Shown here: piece by piece, positions 26,662-35,419 of the stretch | Layout: each line of letters opens with the position of its first letter | Numbering within the stretch: position 1 is the stretch's first letter | Assembly: GCF_020524035.2 (NCBI RefSeq) | Contig: NZ_CP129013.1 | Coordinates: 1,911,822 to 1,975,821, forward strand | Source: Bacillus carboniphilus | GTDB lineage: Bacteria > Bacillota > Bacilli > Bacillales > JAIVKR01 | Reading direction: 5' to 3' | Length of the DNA stretch: 64,000 bases | Translations under genes and position numbers: made by a program | The notes under the pieces: generated by a model | What the model was told of the DNA's origin: nothing | What the model saw: only the letters and a program-made list of their open reading frames with translations | The model's database searches: none

Positions 26662-29060
26662 ATGTCGCTTTTACACTGGGCAATTCTTTCACCTTTTATT
26701 TTTGCCCTTTTCGTTCCATTGTTTTTTAAATACTTAAAAAACATTCATACAGGTTGGTTTGTTCTTCCACTACCAATCTTATTGTTTTTTTATTTCATAT
26801 CTTTCATTCAAGAAACCATGCATGGTGAAACTATTAAGGAGTCAGTAGCTTGGATTCGATCACTTAATATTTCTTTCACCGCCCATGTGGATGGTTTATC
26901 TCTTCTCTTTGCCCTATTAATTACAGGTATTGGGACGCTCGTCATTTTGTACTCAATTTTTTACTTGAATAAACAAAAAGAACAGCTAGGTTCTTTTTAT
27001 TTGTTCTTAATGTTATTTATGGGAGCGATGCTTGGTGTTGTTTTATCCGACAATATCATCGTTTTATATACATTTTGGGAACTAACAAGCTTATCTTCTT
27101 TCTTGTTAATTGGTTATTGGAATAATAGAGAAAAATCTAGATACGGTGCTCAAAAGTCATTATTAATTACCGTTTTTGGTGGGCTATCCATGCTAGGAGG
27201 CTTCATCCTCTTATACTTAATAACAGGCACATTCAGCATCCAAGAGATGATGAATCAAACGAATCAAATTTTAAATCATGAGCTTTTCATTCCAACCATG
27301 ATTTTGATCCTATTAGGTGCCTTTACAAAGTCTGCACAATTCCCTTTTTACATATGGCTTCCAGACGCCATGGAAGCACCGACACCAATCAGTGCTTATT
27401 TACATTCAGCTACTATGGTAAAAGCAGGCCTTTATTTAGTAGCAAGATTGAGCCCTATTTTCGCATTTTCTTCTACATGGTTTTGGATTGTATCAAGTGT
27501 TGGAATTTTCACCTTACTATGGGGATCAATAAATGCGGTTAAGCAAACAGATTTAAAAGCTATTCTAGCTTTCTCAACTGTCAGCCAACTTGGGATGATA
27601 ATGTCCCTTCTAGGTGTTGGAGCAGCTTCCTTACACCTTGAAAGTTTAAGCGATGGAATATATCCTGTCGCAACAACAGCAGCCATCTTCCATTTATTTA
27701 ATCATGCTACCTTTAAAGGAAGCTTATTCATGGTGGCTGGAATTGTTGATCATGAAACAGGAACAAGAGATATTCGTCGTTTAGGTGGACTGATGACTGT
27801 TATGCCGATTACGTTTACAATTGCTGTAATTGGTTCTTTTTCAATGGCAGGATTACCTCCGTTCAATGGGTTTTTGAGTAAAGAAATGTTCTTTACTGGT
27901 ATGGTTGAATTAACACATATGGATTTTTCTAATGTTCAAACATGGGGAATATTATTTCCTATTATCGCTTGGATAGGGAGTATCTTTACCTTTGTTTACT
28001 GTATGATCTTTGTATTTAAAACATTTACAGGACCTTATAAACCTGATCAATTAAAGAAACAAGCTCATGAAGCTCCTATTGGTATGTTGATCTCACCCAT
28101 TATTTTAGCTTCATTTGTAGTGATTGTTTTCTTCTATCCAGACTTGATCTCTCATACGATTTTAGAACCAACTGTTGCAGCGATCCTGCCTGCTCAATAT
28201 ATCGTAGAGGAGATTCACATAAAGCCATGGCATGGATTCAATATCGAATTATTTATGACCATTGGTGTCGTTATTTCAGGTGTTCTCCTTTATAAATTAT
28301 GGCCGAAATGGCAAGCTATTTATAACATCATGCCAAACAAGCTTACTCTTAACAAAGGTTATGATCACGCCTTAGCTAGTTTAGAAAAAAACTCGTCAAA
28401 TCTTACAAAACTCTATATGACTGGATTTATTAGAGATTACCTTATTTATATCTTTAGCTTCTTCATTCTTATTTTAGGAGCCACCATGGTGATTAAAGAT
28501 GGATTTGTTTTCAACACAGAAAATATCACGTCCATACGATTATACGAAGTCATTTTAGCACTTGTGATGGTCGCTGGAACGATCACCACCGTTCTGTCCC
28601 GATCAAGACTTACAGCTATCATCGCTTTAAGCTCAGTTGGATACTCTTTATCTTTATTTTTTGTCTTATTTAGGGCTCCAGATTTAGCCTTAACGCAGCT
28701 GATTATTGAAACGGTCTCTGTCGCTTTGTTTTTATTAGCTTTTTATCATCTACCTGAATTAACTAAGCACGAAAGAAAATTACATTTTCGTTTTGTTCAT
28801 ATTTTAATCTCATTTGGTGTCGGAATAATGGTTACCTTAATAGCCATTTCTGCCAACAGTCAACGAGTGGGGCAGTCCATTTCTAAGTATTATGAAGATT
28901 TTAGCTATAAGATCTCGCTGGTGGAAAAAACATGGTGAATGTTATACTCGTTGACTTTAGAGGTTTTGATACGCTATTTGAAATAACAGTACTTGGAATC
29001 GCCTCTTTAGCTATTTACAGTATGATCAAATTAAAGGTTGCAAAGGAGGGGGAAAGTTGA
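26662..29060 (+). CDS. mrpA: Mrp Na+/H+ antiporter subunit A (one frameshift near the end)
   Basis: Largest subunit, related to complex I NuoL. Key parts: the helix with [16 protein letters not shown] (conserved Glu), the [21 protein letters not shown] region with conserved Lys and His, and a C-terminal MrpB-like extension. The plain frame stops at 28938, but shifting one base near 28916 continues [20 protein letters not shown] and a last membrane helix to 29060. The repaired protein is ~799 residues, the normal MrpA length, and its stop then overlaps the mrpB start. ATG at 26662 after GAGGAGGT. First gene of a complete mrpABCDEFG operon for Na+ and pH homeostasis. Confidence 0.93.
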
Positions 29061-29497
29061 TGGCAAATCAAAAAATAAAAACAAACGATGTCATTCTTCA
29101 AACAGTTACACAAATCATTTTATTTATTATCATCATCTTTTCTATTTATTTGTTCTTTGCTGGGCATAACGCGCCAGGTGGAGGGTTCATAGGTGGTTTA
29201 ATGACGGCAAGTGCGATCGTTCTTTTGTTAATTGCCTTTGATATTAAAACTGTAAAAAAAATCATTCCAATAAATTATATATTACTTACCTCTATTGGGT
29301 TAATGATCGCCGTATTATCAGGCGTTGGTTCGTTCTTTTATAACGAGTCGTTTTTATCACATACGTTTGATCACTTCCATCTCCCTTTATTAGGTGAGAC
29401 GGAGTTAGCAACCGCGACCATTTTTGATCTCGGTGTTTACCTCGTTGTAATTGGGGTAACGATGACCATTATTCAAACGATTGGAGAGACGGAATAG
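29060..29497 (+). CDS. mrpB: Mrp antiporter subunit B
   Basis: 145 residues, four membrane helices, with the MrpB signature HNAPGGGFIGGLM. ATG at 29060 overlaps the repaired mrpA stop by one base; GGAGGGGG precedes it. The stop overlaps the mrpC GTG by one base. Confidence 0.93.
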   Translation: MANQKIKTNDVILQTVTQIILFIIIIFSIYLFFAGHNAPGGGFIGGLMTASAIVLLLIAFDIKTVKKIIPINYILLTSIGLMIAVLSGVGSFFYNESFLSHTFDHFHLPLLGETELATATIFDLGVYLVVIGVTMTIIQTIGETE

Positions 29498-29829
29498 TGG
29501 AAATAGTAATGTCAGTCGTTGTAGGGATTCTGTTTATGGCAGCAACTTACCTTATTCTATCGAGGAGTTTGTTACGAATCATCATTGGTACTGGGCTATT
29601 AAGTCACGGTGCTCACCTTCTCATCCTAACGATGGGAGGTCTAAAACAAGGGGCAGCCCCTCTTTTAAGTGAGAAAGCCGGATCTTATGTTGATCCCTTG
29701 CCACAAGCTTTAATATTAACTGCTATCGTTATAAGCTTTGGTGTAACCTCCTTCTTTTTAGTTCTAGCTTATCGCTCGTATCAGGAGCTTGGAACTGACG
29801 ATATGCACCGATTAAGGGGAAATGACTAA
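29497..29829 (+). CDS. mrpC: Mrp antiporter subunit C (NuoK-like)
   Basis: 110 residues, three membrane helices. LLSHGAHLLIL and DPLPQALILTAIVI match MrpC and its homologue NuoK. GTG start at 29497 gives the family N-terminus MEI(V)MS and overlaps the mrpB stop. Confidence 0.93.
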   Translation: MEIVMSVVVGILFMAATYLILSRSLLRIIIGTGLLSHGAHLLILTMGGLKQGAAPLLSEKAGSYVDPLPQALILTAIVISFGVTSFFLVLAYRSYQELGTDDMHRLRGND

Positions 29830-29831
29830 AT

Positions 29832-31314
29832 ATGATTAACTTTATTATTTTACCAATTCTTTTACCACTTTTAACAGGGATATTATTGATTTTTTTTAGA
29901 AAGCAAATCAAAATACAAAAAGTCATAAGTACATTAATATCGGCAATTAGTATTATATTGTCCATTTACTTAGTATGGTTAGTTCAAACTGAAGGAATTC
30001 AAACATTAGAAATTGGCGGTTGGCAAGCACCTTATGGAATTGTGTTAGTAGCCGATATGTTTGCTAGCTTGCTCGTTTTAACAACAAACATCATTGTATT
30101 TACATCGCTTCTTTTCTCGTTTAAAACAATCGGAGTTGAGCGAGAAAAGTTCTTTTACTATTCAGGCATTCAATTTTTAGTAACTGGTGTAGTTGGAGCA
30201 TTTTTAACAGGGGATATCTTCAACCTGTTCGTCTTTTTCGAGGTTATGTTAATGTCTTCTTATTTTCTAATTGTATTAGGTGGAACGAAGATTCAATTAA
30301 GAGAATCGATTAAATATATATTAGTAAACGTGATATCATCTGCTTTATTTGTGATAGCTATTGCGTACTTATACGCTCTAACAGGAACGCTAAATATGGC
30401 AGATCTAAGCGTAAAAGTATCTGAACTAGGACAATCAGGAATTATTACCGTCATTTCTGTCTTGTTTTTAATTGTTTTCGGACTAAAAGGAGCAATCTTT
30501 CCATTGTTTTTCTGGCTTCCTGGGTCTTATAAAGCTCCACCTGCAGCAGTCACTGCACTATTTGGTGCCTTGTTAACGAAAGTAGGGGTCTATTCGATCA
30601 CTCGTGTTTTCACTTTAATTTTCATTACTGACGTAGGCTTTACTCATGGATTGATTGGTTGGTTGGCAAGCCTTTTCAATGATCTTTGGTGTCATTGGCG
30701 CAATTGCTTATTGGGATATTCGCAAGATTGTCATCTATAACATTATCACTGCCGTTGGAGTCATTTTATTTGGGGTTTCAACTATGACATTTGCAGGAGT
30801 CAGTGGAGCAGTCTTTTATGTCATTCATGATATTATTATTAAAGGTGCACTGTTCTTCATTATTGGTGCACTGTTCATCTTAACAGGAACGGCAAACTTG
30901 AAAAAGATGGGTGGATTAATTCATAATCATCCGTTATTAGCATGGTTATTTTTTATTTCTACTTTATCATTGGCAGGGATTCCACCTTTAAGTGGATTCA
31001 TTGGAAAGATTAATATCATTCAAGGCGGCTTTGAAACGGAAGACTATGTTATATCCTTCGTTGTTCTTTTCTCAAGTCTACTTGTCTTGTACTCAGCATT
31101 AAAAATATTTATCAACGGGTTCTGGGGTGAACAGAAGCTTGCAAAAGATGAAGAAAAAGGATCAATTAATGTACTTTATGTACCGATCACCATTTTAGTT
31201 GTTATTTCCATCGCATACGGCTTTGGAGTTGAGCTTATTTACCCGTTCGTTTCTCAAGCGACAGAAACGTTATTAGACCCTACCATTTATATAGAAGCCG
31301 TTCTAAAGGAGTAG
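29832..31314 (+). CDS. mrpD: Mrp antiporter subunit D (one frameshift)
   Basis: NuoM/NuoN-like proton-channel subunit. FVFFEVMLMSSYFLIVLGG carries the essential Glu, and GAIFPLFFWLPGSYKAPP holds a conserved Lys. The frame breaks in the TTTT run at 30671-30674; removing one T gives GWLASL-SMIFGVIGAIAYW and an uninterrupted ~493-residue protein, the usual MrpD length. Three bases separate it from mrpC, five from mrpE. Confidence 0.93.
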
Positions 31315-31319
31315 ATGAT

Positions 31320-31796
31320 ATGGCTTTTCAAATTTTAATTAACTTCGTCATTGCATTAACTTGGATGTTTCTAAATAACCACTATAGTGGAATATCTTTT
31401 ATTGTTGGTTATTTGATCGGATTATTTATTATCTTTTCTTTAAGAAGATTCTTTTCGACAAGGTTTTACATGTATAACGTCATTGCTGTAATCAAGCTTG
31501 TGTTCATTTTTTTCAAAGAATTAATCCTTTCAAATATTTCTGTTCTCAAGGTTATTCTTTCACCAAAATTGAATATGAAGCCGGGCATTTTCGCTTTAGA
31601 AACTGAACTAAAGACCGATTGGGAAATTTCAATCCTTGCTAATCTAATCACGTTAACACCTGGAACACTTGTCATTGATATTTCGGATGATAAGAAAATA
31701 TTATATATTCATGCAATGGATATTGAGGACGTTGAAAAAGCTAAGTTAGATATAAAAAACACTTTTGAAAAAGCCATACAGGAGGTGAGCAAGTAA
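31320..31796 (+). CDS. mrpE: Mrp antiporter subunit E
   Basis: 158 residues with N-terminal membrane helices and a cytoplasmic domain holding ANLITLTPGTLVIDISDD, the MrpE/PhaE signature. Stop overlaps the mrpF start by one base. Confidence 0.92.
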   Translation: MAFQILINFVIALTWMFLNNHYSGISFIVGYLIGLFIIFSLRRFFSTRFYMYNVIAVIKLVFIFFKELILSNISVLKVILSPKLNMKPGIFALETELKTDWEISILANLITLTPGTLVIDISDDKKILYIHAMDIEDVEKAKLDIKNTFEKAIQEVSK

Positions 31797-32080
31797 TGCT
31801 ACAAACGATTTTTATTGTATCATTAGGAATTATTGCGATCTCCTCTCTCTTCCTTATTTATCGCTTAACAAAAGGGCCATCAATACCTGACAGGGCTGTT
31901 GCATTAGATGCAATTGGTATAAATCTAATAGGAATTACAGCCATTATCTCTGTCGTACTCAAAACGAAGGCATTTGTTGATGTCATTTTACTAATAGGAA
32001 TTCTCGCATTCATTGGTACGGTAGCCATTGCTAAGTTCCTAGAGAAAGGAGAAATTATTGAAAATGATCGTAATAAGTAA
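31796..32080 (+). CDS. mrpF: Mrp antiporter subunit F
   Basis: 94 residues, three helices. RLTKGPSIPDRAVALDAI with the conserved Asp is the MrpF/PhaF motif. GGAGGTGAG lies just before the ATG. It overlaps the mrpG start by 23 bases. Confidence 0.92.
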   Translation: MLQTIFIVSLGIIAISSLFLIYRLTKGPSIPDRAVALDAIGINLIGITAIISVVLKTKAFVDVILLIGILAFIGTVAIAKFLEKGEIIENDRNK

Positions 32081-32417
32081 AATTGTCATCGGCTATCTCA
32101 TCCTTCAAGGGGCCTTATTAAGTTTAATATCATCAATCGGGATTATTCGATTACCTGATATTTACACGCGAAATCATGCGGCTTCAAAAAGTGCAACACT
32201 AGGTATTATCTCCATATTGTTGGGTGTATTTTTAGATTTCTGGATAGTAGAGGGTTACATGAACGCACGAATTATATTAGGGATTATTTTTGTATTCTGT
32301 ACAGCACCCGTTGCAGGTCATTTAATTAGTCGTGCTGCATACAACACGGGTATTCCCATGTCTGAGAAAACCGTGAAAGATGATTTAAGAGCAAAGAAAA
32401 AAAGATCTGTCCAATAA
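32058..32417 (+). CDS. mrpG: Mrp antiporter subunit G
   Basis: 119 residues, three helices. GIIRLPDIYTRNHAASKSAT is the MrpG motif. TTG at 32058 is best spaced from AAAGGAG; ATG at 32064 is the alternative. Last gene of the operon, followed by a strong terminator. Confidence 0.92.
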   Translation: MKMIVISKIVIGYLILQGALLSLISSIGIIRLPDIYTRNHAASKSATLGIISILLGVFLDFWIVEGYMNARIILGIIFVFCTAPVAGHLISRAAYNTGIPMSEKTVKDDLRAKKKRSVQ

Positions 32418-32440
32418 CTTGTTAACAGATCCTTAAACTT

Positions 32441-32472
32441 AAAAACGTTGATTTAACCATCAACGTTTTTTT
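32441..32472 (+). terminator. Terminator of the mrp operon
   Basis: Stem AAAAACGTTGAT/ATCAACGTTTTT with a 6-base loop and a T7 run, 24 bases past mrpG. Confidence 0.92.
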
Positions 32473-32511
32473 GTGATGATTATTGAAAATAATTCGTTCT
32501 TTATTACTAGC

Positions 32512-32595
32512 TTACTCTCTTAACAAAAAAATAACAATAACCATATAAACGATTAACAAAAAAATGATAGGTAAGACACCTTCAACATTCAACAT
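32512..32595 (-). CDS. 27-residue membrane microprotein
   Basis: Short frame of 27 codons: a polar start (MLNVEG), then one uninterrupted hydrophobic helix (VLPIIFLLIVYMVIVIFLL) ending in R-E. The ribosome site AAGGGGGG is unusually strong and correctly spaced before the ATG at 32595. It is too short for the usual gene callers. Convergent with the mrp operon, and its own 3' end lies close to the mrp terminator. Function unknown; such peptides often bind membrane complexes. Confidence 0.6.
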   Translation of the reverse strand: MLNVEGVLPIIFLLIVYMVIVIFLLRE

Positions 32596-32696
32596 GTATC
32601 CCCCCTTAGAAGTTACTCGCTCAATAATTATTTTTCTATCCATTCTAACGGAGAAAAATCATGTTGAAATTGATTTAATGTATCATTTATGTAAAT

Positions 32697-32859
32697 TAAG
32701 AAAAGCGGATGCGCACGTTTAGCGACGAATGATGAGGAACGTCAACTAAGTACAGTCACGTCCTGTGGGCAACGATGATGCTAGCACCTCCTGTGCGTCG
32801 AAAGCGCTACCCGTCGCTGGGCGCTGGAGCTAGACATTAAGAAAAGCGGATGCGCCTTG
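32697..32859. repeat. Type A palindromic repeat plus a second head
   Basis: Head AAGAAAAGCGGATGCGCACG, a cassette, the mini-hairpin GCACCTCCTGTGC, and tail CCCGTCGCTGGGCGCTGG followed by AGCTAGACA. A new head (AAGAAAAGCGGATGCGCC) follows at once. The cassette's left arm (CGTCAAC) no longer matches its right arm (GATGATG), so it looks like a recombinant between two cassettes. It fills most of the gap between the microprotein and the next gene. Confidence 0.82.
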
Positions 32860-32938
32860 ATAAAACATTTACTTAAGGAGCAACACCTAATAACGTCTAA
32901 TGTGAAACTAATACACCCTTTACTTTTTTTTCACTCAT

Positions 32939-33163
32939 TCAAAGTAACAACTTGTTTTTCACTATTTTCTCCATCTCACTTACTGAACGTTCTATTGTTG
33001 CTTGTTTCAAATAGACGGGGCCGTTATACTCAATGGTGTAATCAACAATTTGTTCATTTTGCAGTAGACACTCTACCCTTGCTACTCCTTCCATAAAACG
33101 AACCTCAAATTGTGCAACTAGCTGATCATCTAAAACATAAAAAGTAGGATCATCAACAACCAA
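32939..33163 (-). CDS. Hypothetical protein, 74 residues
   Basis: Small acidic, soluble, mixed alpha/beta protein without cysteine-rich or membrane features other than one Cys. TTG start at 33163 with AAAGGG about 10 bases upstream. I do not recognise a family; codon use and lack of shadow character make it likely real. Confidence 0.55.
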   Translation of the reverse strand: MVVDDPTFYVLDDQLVAQFEVRFMEGVARVECLLQNEQIVDYTIEYNGPVYLKQATIERSVSEMEKIVKNKLLL

Positions 33164-33423
33164 AGAGTTTCATCCCTTTCATTATTATTTGACTCGGCGA
33201 ACTTGAACAAAACAAACTATAAACACGCAAGAATTAGTCAATAATGAGATACTTCTTCTTTTAATACCAATTTCCTTCTTTATTCTCCTTTTTTACGTGC
33301 TATTTACAATAAGTAAATCGTTATACAAAATTCAACAATAAGATTCTGACAAATGCCCATAGTCAATGTGAATATAGAATCAATATTGACGATGATCCAT
33401 ATACATTACTTGAGGTGAATGAA

Positions 33424-33756
33424 ATGAAATATTATTATCCTGTTTATCCCCCTTTCATCCCATACTACTACCGCCCGTTTCCAGCTATTAGTCCAAACAC
33501 GTTTATTGAATCTGCTAAAACCATTCCGCCATACTTGAAAGACTTGACTAGTCTTGCTGAAAAGATTTCTTCTGATAGGCAATATTCCGAACAATTAATG
33601 AATGCAGCTCAAGAATCTGACCAGCAAAAAGTAGATTCACTCATTCAAGGACTAAACTTAGAACATTCTATAAAGACCACATATACGCCTGATGGAGTGC
33701 GCTTTGAAATATCAAGTACACGCTGTCGGGTATCAATGTCTTTAAGATGGAGATAA
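33424..33756 (+). CDS. YuzC-like spore-associated protein
   Basis: About 110 residues. A Tyr/Pro-rich start (YYYPVYPPFIPYYYRPF) leads into a helical middle and a C-terminal part ending VSMSLRWR. This layout resembles the small Bacillus YuzC-type protein thought to be sporulation-related; the match is from memory and moderate. ATG at 33424 is set by GAGGTG. Confidence 0.6.
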   Translation: MKYYYPVYPPFIPYYYRPFPAISPNTFIESAKTIPPYLKDLTSLAEKISSDRQYSEQLMNAAQESDQQKVDSLIQGLNLEHSIKTTYTPDGVRFEISSTRCRVSMSLRWR

Positions 33757-33792
33757 CCATTCCATCACCATTTATTCATTGATGTTATCTCC
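33749..33792 (+). terminator. Hairpin after the YuzC-like gene
   Basis: Arms GGAGATAAC/GTTATCTCC (inner ATCA/TGAT also pair), overlapping the stop codon. No T-run follows, so it may be an mRNA-end hairpin rather than a full terminator. Confidence 0.4.
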
Positions 33793-33912
33793 ATTGTCCA
33801 TTCAAACGCTTTTTGGTAAATATAAATTACCTCTTGTTCACAAATATGGAAATATTGAAGGTTCCATTCAAATTTCTCAATTTATAAGGAGCATTTTAAA
33901 ACCTTACTAATA

Positions 33913-34130
33913 GTACGTGTTCAAAAAGTAGGGGAAAAAGGGCCGAGAAGAACGAGGCGAATGCTTAAAGGAACGCAGGCTAAGTTCAGTCACGTCCTGT
34001 GTCAACGTCTGCGCTAGCCCGTCCTGGGCATCGAAGCACCACAGTGTACGTTCTCTGTACATGAGGAGTGGAATAGCGAGACAACAAAGTTATTCGACTG
34101 CAATTTTTCATGACTTTTTGAACAACCTCT
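33913..34130. repeat. Type B element carrying one type A cassette
   Basis: Ends AGTACGTGTTCAAAAAGTAG and GACTTTTTGAACAACCTCT. Compared with the empty copies it contains one extra ~60-bp cassette after GAACGAGGCG: arms CGCAGGC/GTCTGCG around GTCAC-GTCCT-GTGTC, then GCCC-GTCCT-GGGC. It abuts the 3' end of the yuxH-like pseudogene. Confidence 0.85.
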
Positions 34131-34137
34131 AATATCA

Positions 34138-35212
34138 TTATCTTTTCTAACAAAGCTCCCTCTATTGTATAGTCTAAGGGTAAAGATCGGACTATTTTGA
34201 TGTAGAAGTGTATCCATTAGAGATAACATCCCTGTTAGAAAATAGGTAGACGAATTTTTTCTTCCCATTTTCATTGAAAGTAATTCACATATTTTTGCCC
34301 ACGTTAATGAGCTTAATCACTTCATTATGAGCACTATTTTTATTGTCAGATAATATTTAATTGATAAAATAAAAAACCATTTTTTCATTTTTTTTATTCC
34401 TAGTAATACAATCGCTTGTTGGATTGATTGAATTTGACACCTTCTTTTTAACCCTGGAGAATGAATTAATTTTAATAACTTTTAGCTAAGTGCGAGATCT
34501 TGTTCGATAATTTTCGTTAATTTCGTTACATCCGGCTCGTTCTTGTCAAAAGCTCTTGTAGCACTTGATAATAAGAATGAAGAGACGTAGTAGGTACATC
34601 GTAACCTGATAAGATCTTAGGCTTACAAAGAAGTACCCCTAAAAAAATCAAATCCCGATTGATAAGCTTCTAAATATTCTTCTCTTGTCTCTACCTTTTC
34701 TGCTAAAAATAATATCTCAAAATCTTTAAATTGCTTAATGATTTCTTTTCTAACAACTTTTGATGTCTGTTTAAAATCAATTTTTAAAATATCGATAAAC
34801 GGTAAAATCTCCTTAACATTAGGACTATTAACAGCTGTGAACTACATACCACCTACGCTAGCGCTTAGAGGTGGATGCTTCCTAGGTACAGAAACCTAAT
34901 GGTCTCTAATGGACTAGGCGATCCCTCGTGAACCAAGAGTTCTTGTTTCCTTTATGTAAGCTTTCGAATACCTTCGTTTTTGATATTGATTGACGCATTC
35001 CAATCACGATCGGACGAGAATCCACAATGACAATGGAACACTCGGTCAGAAAGCGTCAATTCTTCCTTGATTTGACCACAATTTGAGCATGTCATTTAGA
35101 AGTGGGCGACTTCTCGGCAATTACGTTAAAATTATCTAATGCAATCACTTCTTCTTCTCTATTAAATATAGGTTCTCTACCAACATAAACTTGCAATCCG
35201 TTCACGTCTATA
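34138..35212 (-). pseudogene. Decayed EAL-HDOD (YuxH-like) gene
   Basis: Four fragments in order on the minus strand, in different frames and with stops, match an EAL-HDOD c-di-GMP-type protein. About 35212-35141: VYVGREPIFNREEEVIA (N-terminal VxRQPIF motif). About 34841-34623: ILKIDFKQTS, FLAEKVETREEYLEAYQSG and FDFFRG (EAL end, degenerate). About 34620-34302: DVTKLTKIIEQDLALS, KLLKLIHSPG, QSIQQAIVLLGIKK (HDOD). About 34270-34140: YFLTGMLSLMDTLLHQ (HDOD end). Most of the EAL domain, including its catalytic glutamate motif, is gone, replaced by a TnpB remnant. Several lesions and deletions mean true decay, unlike the single-base breaks elsewhere. Confidence 0.72.
34849..35092 (-). mobile_element. 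IS200/IS605-type remnant: TnpB C-terminal end plus right-end hairpin
   Basis: Minus-strand frame 35092-34952 reads [36 protein letters not shown] and IKNEGIRKL: the TnpB zinc ribbon (C-x2-C...C-x-C instead of C-x2-C) and the RuvC-III D-R-D-x-N motif. About 80 bases downstream, CCACCT/AGGTGG (34849-34874) forms the subterminal hairpin usual at the right end. The TnpB body and left end are missing. Inserted in the EAL-HDOD pseudogene. Confidence 0.75.
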
Positions 35213-35419
35213 TTAAATTAAGTCATTTAAACCTATGTTTATTTTAATGATAGGTTTTATAGAGTGTTGACGATAATTGTCGAATTGTACTAAACCCCAT
35301 ATTAAATTGATTTGAATTCTTCTCATAATTTTAAATTGTCACTAATAGACGAACACCCACACTCATTGAATACGACTGCATATAGTATTTTAACGAAAAC
35401 GTGAAGGAGTGTGTAAATA

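Noticed and set aside
34014-34274. 86-codon minus-strand frame as a gene
   Set aside because: Its first half is the HDOD end of the yuxH-like pseudogene and the second half reads into the type B repeat.
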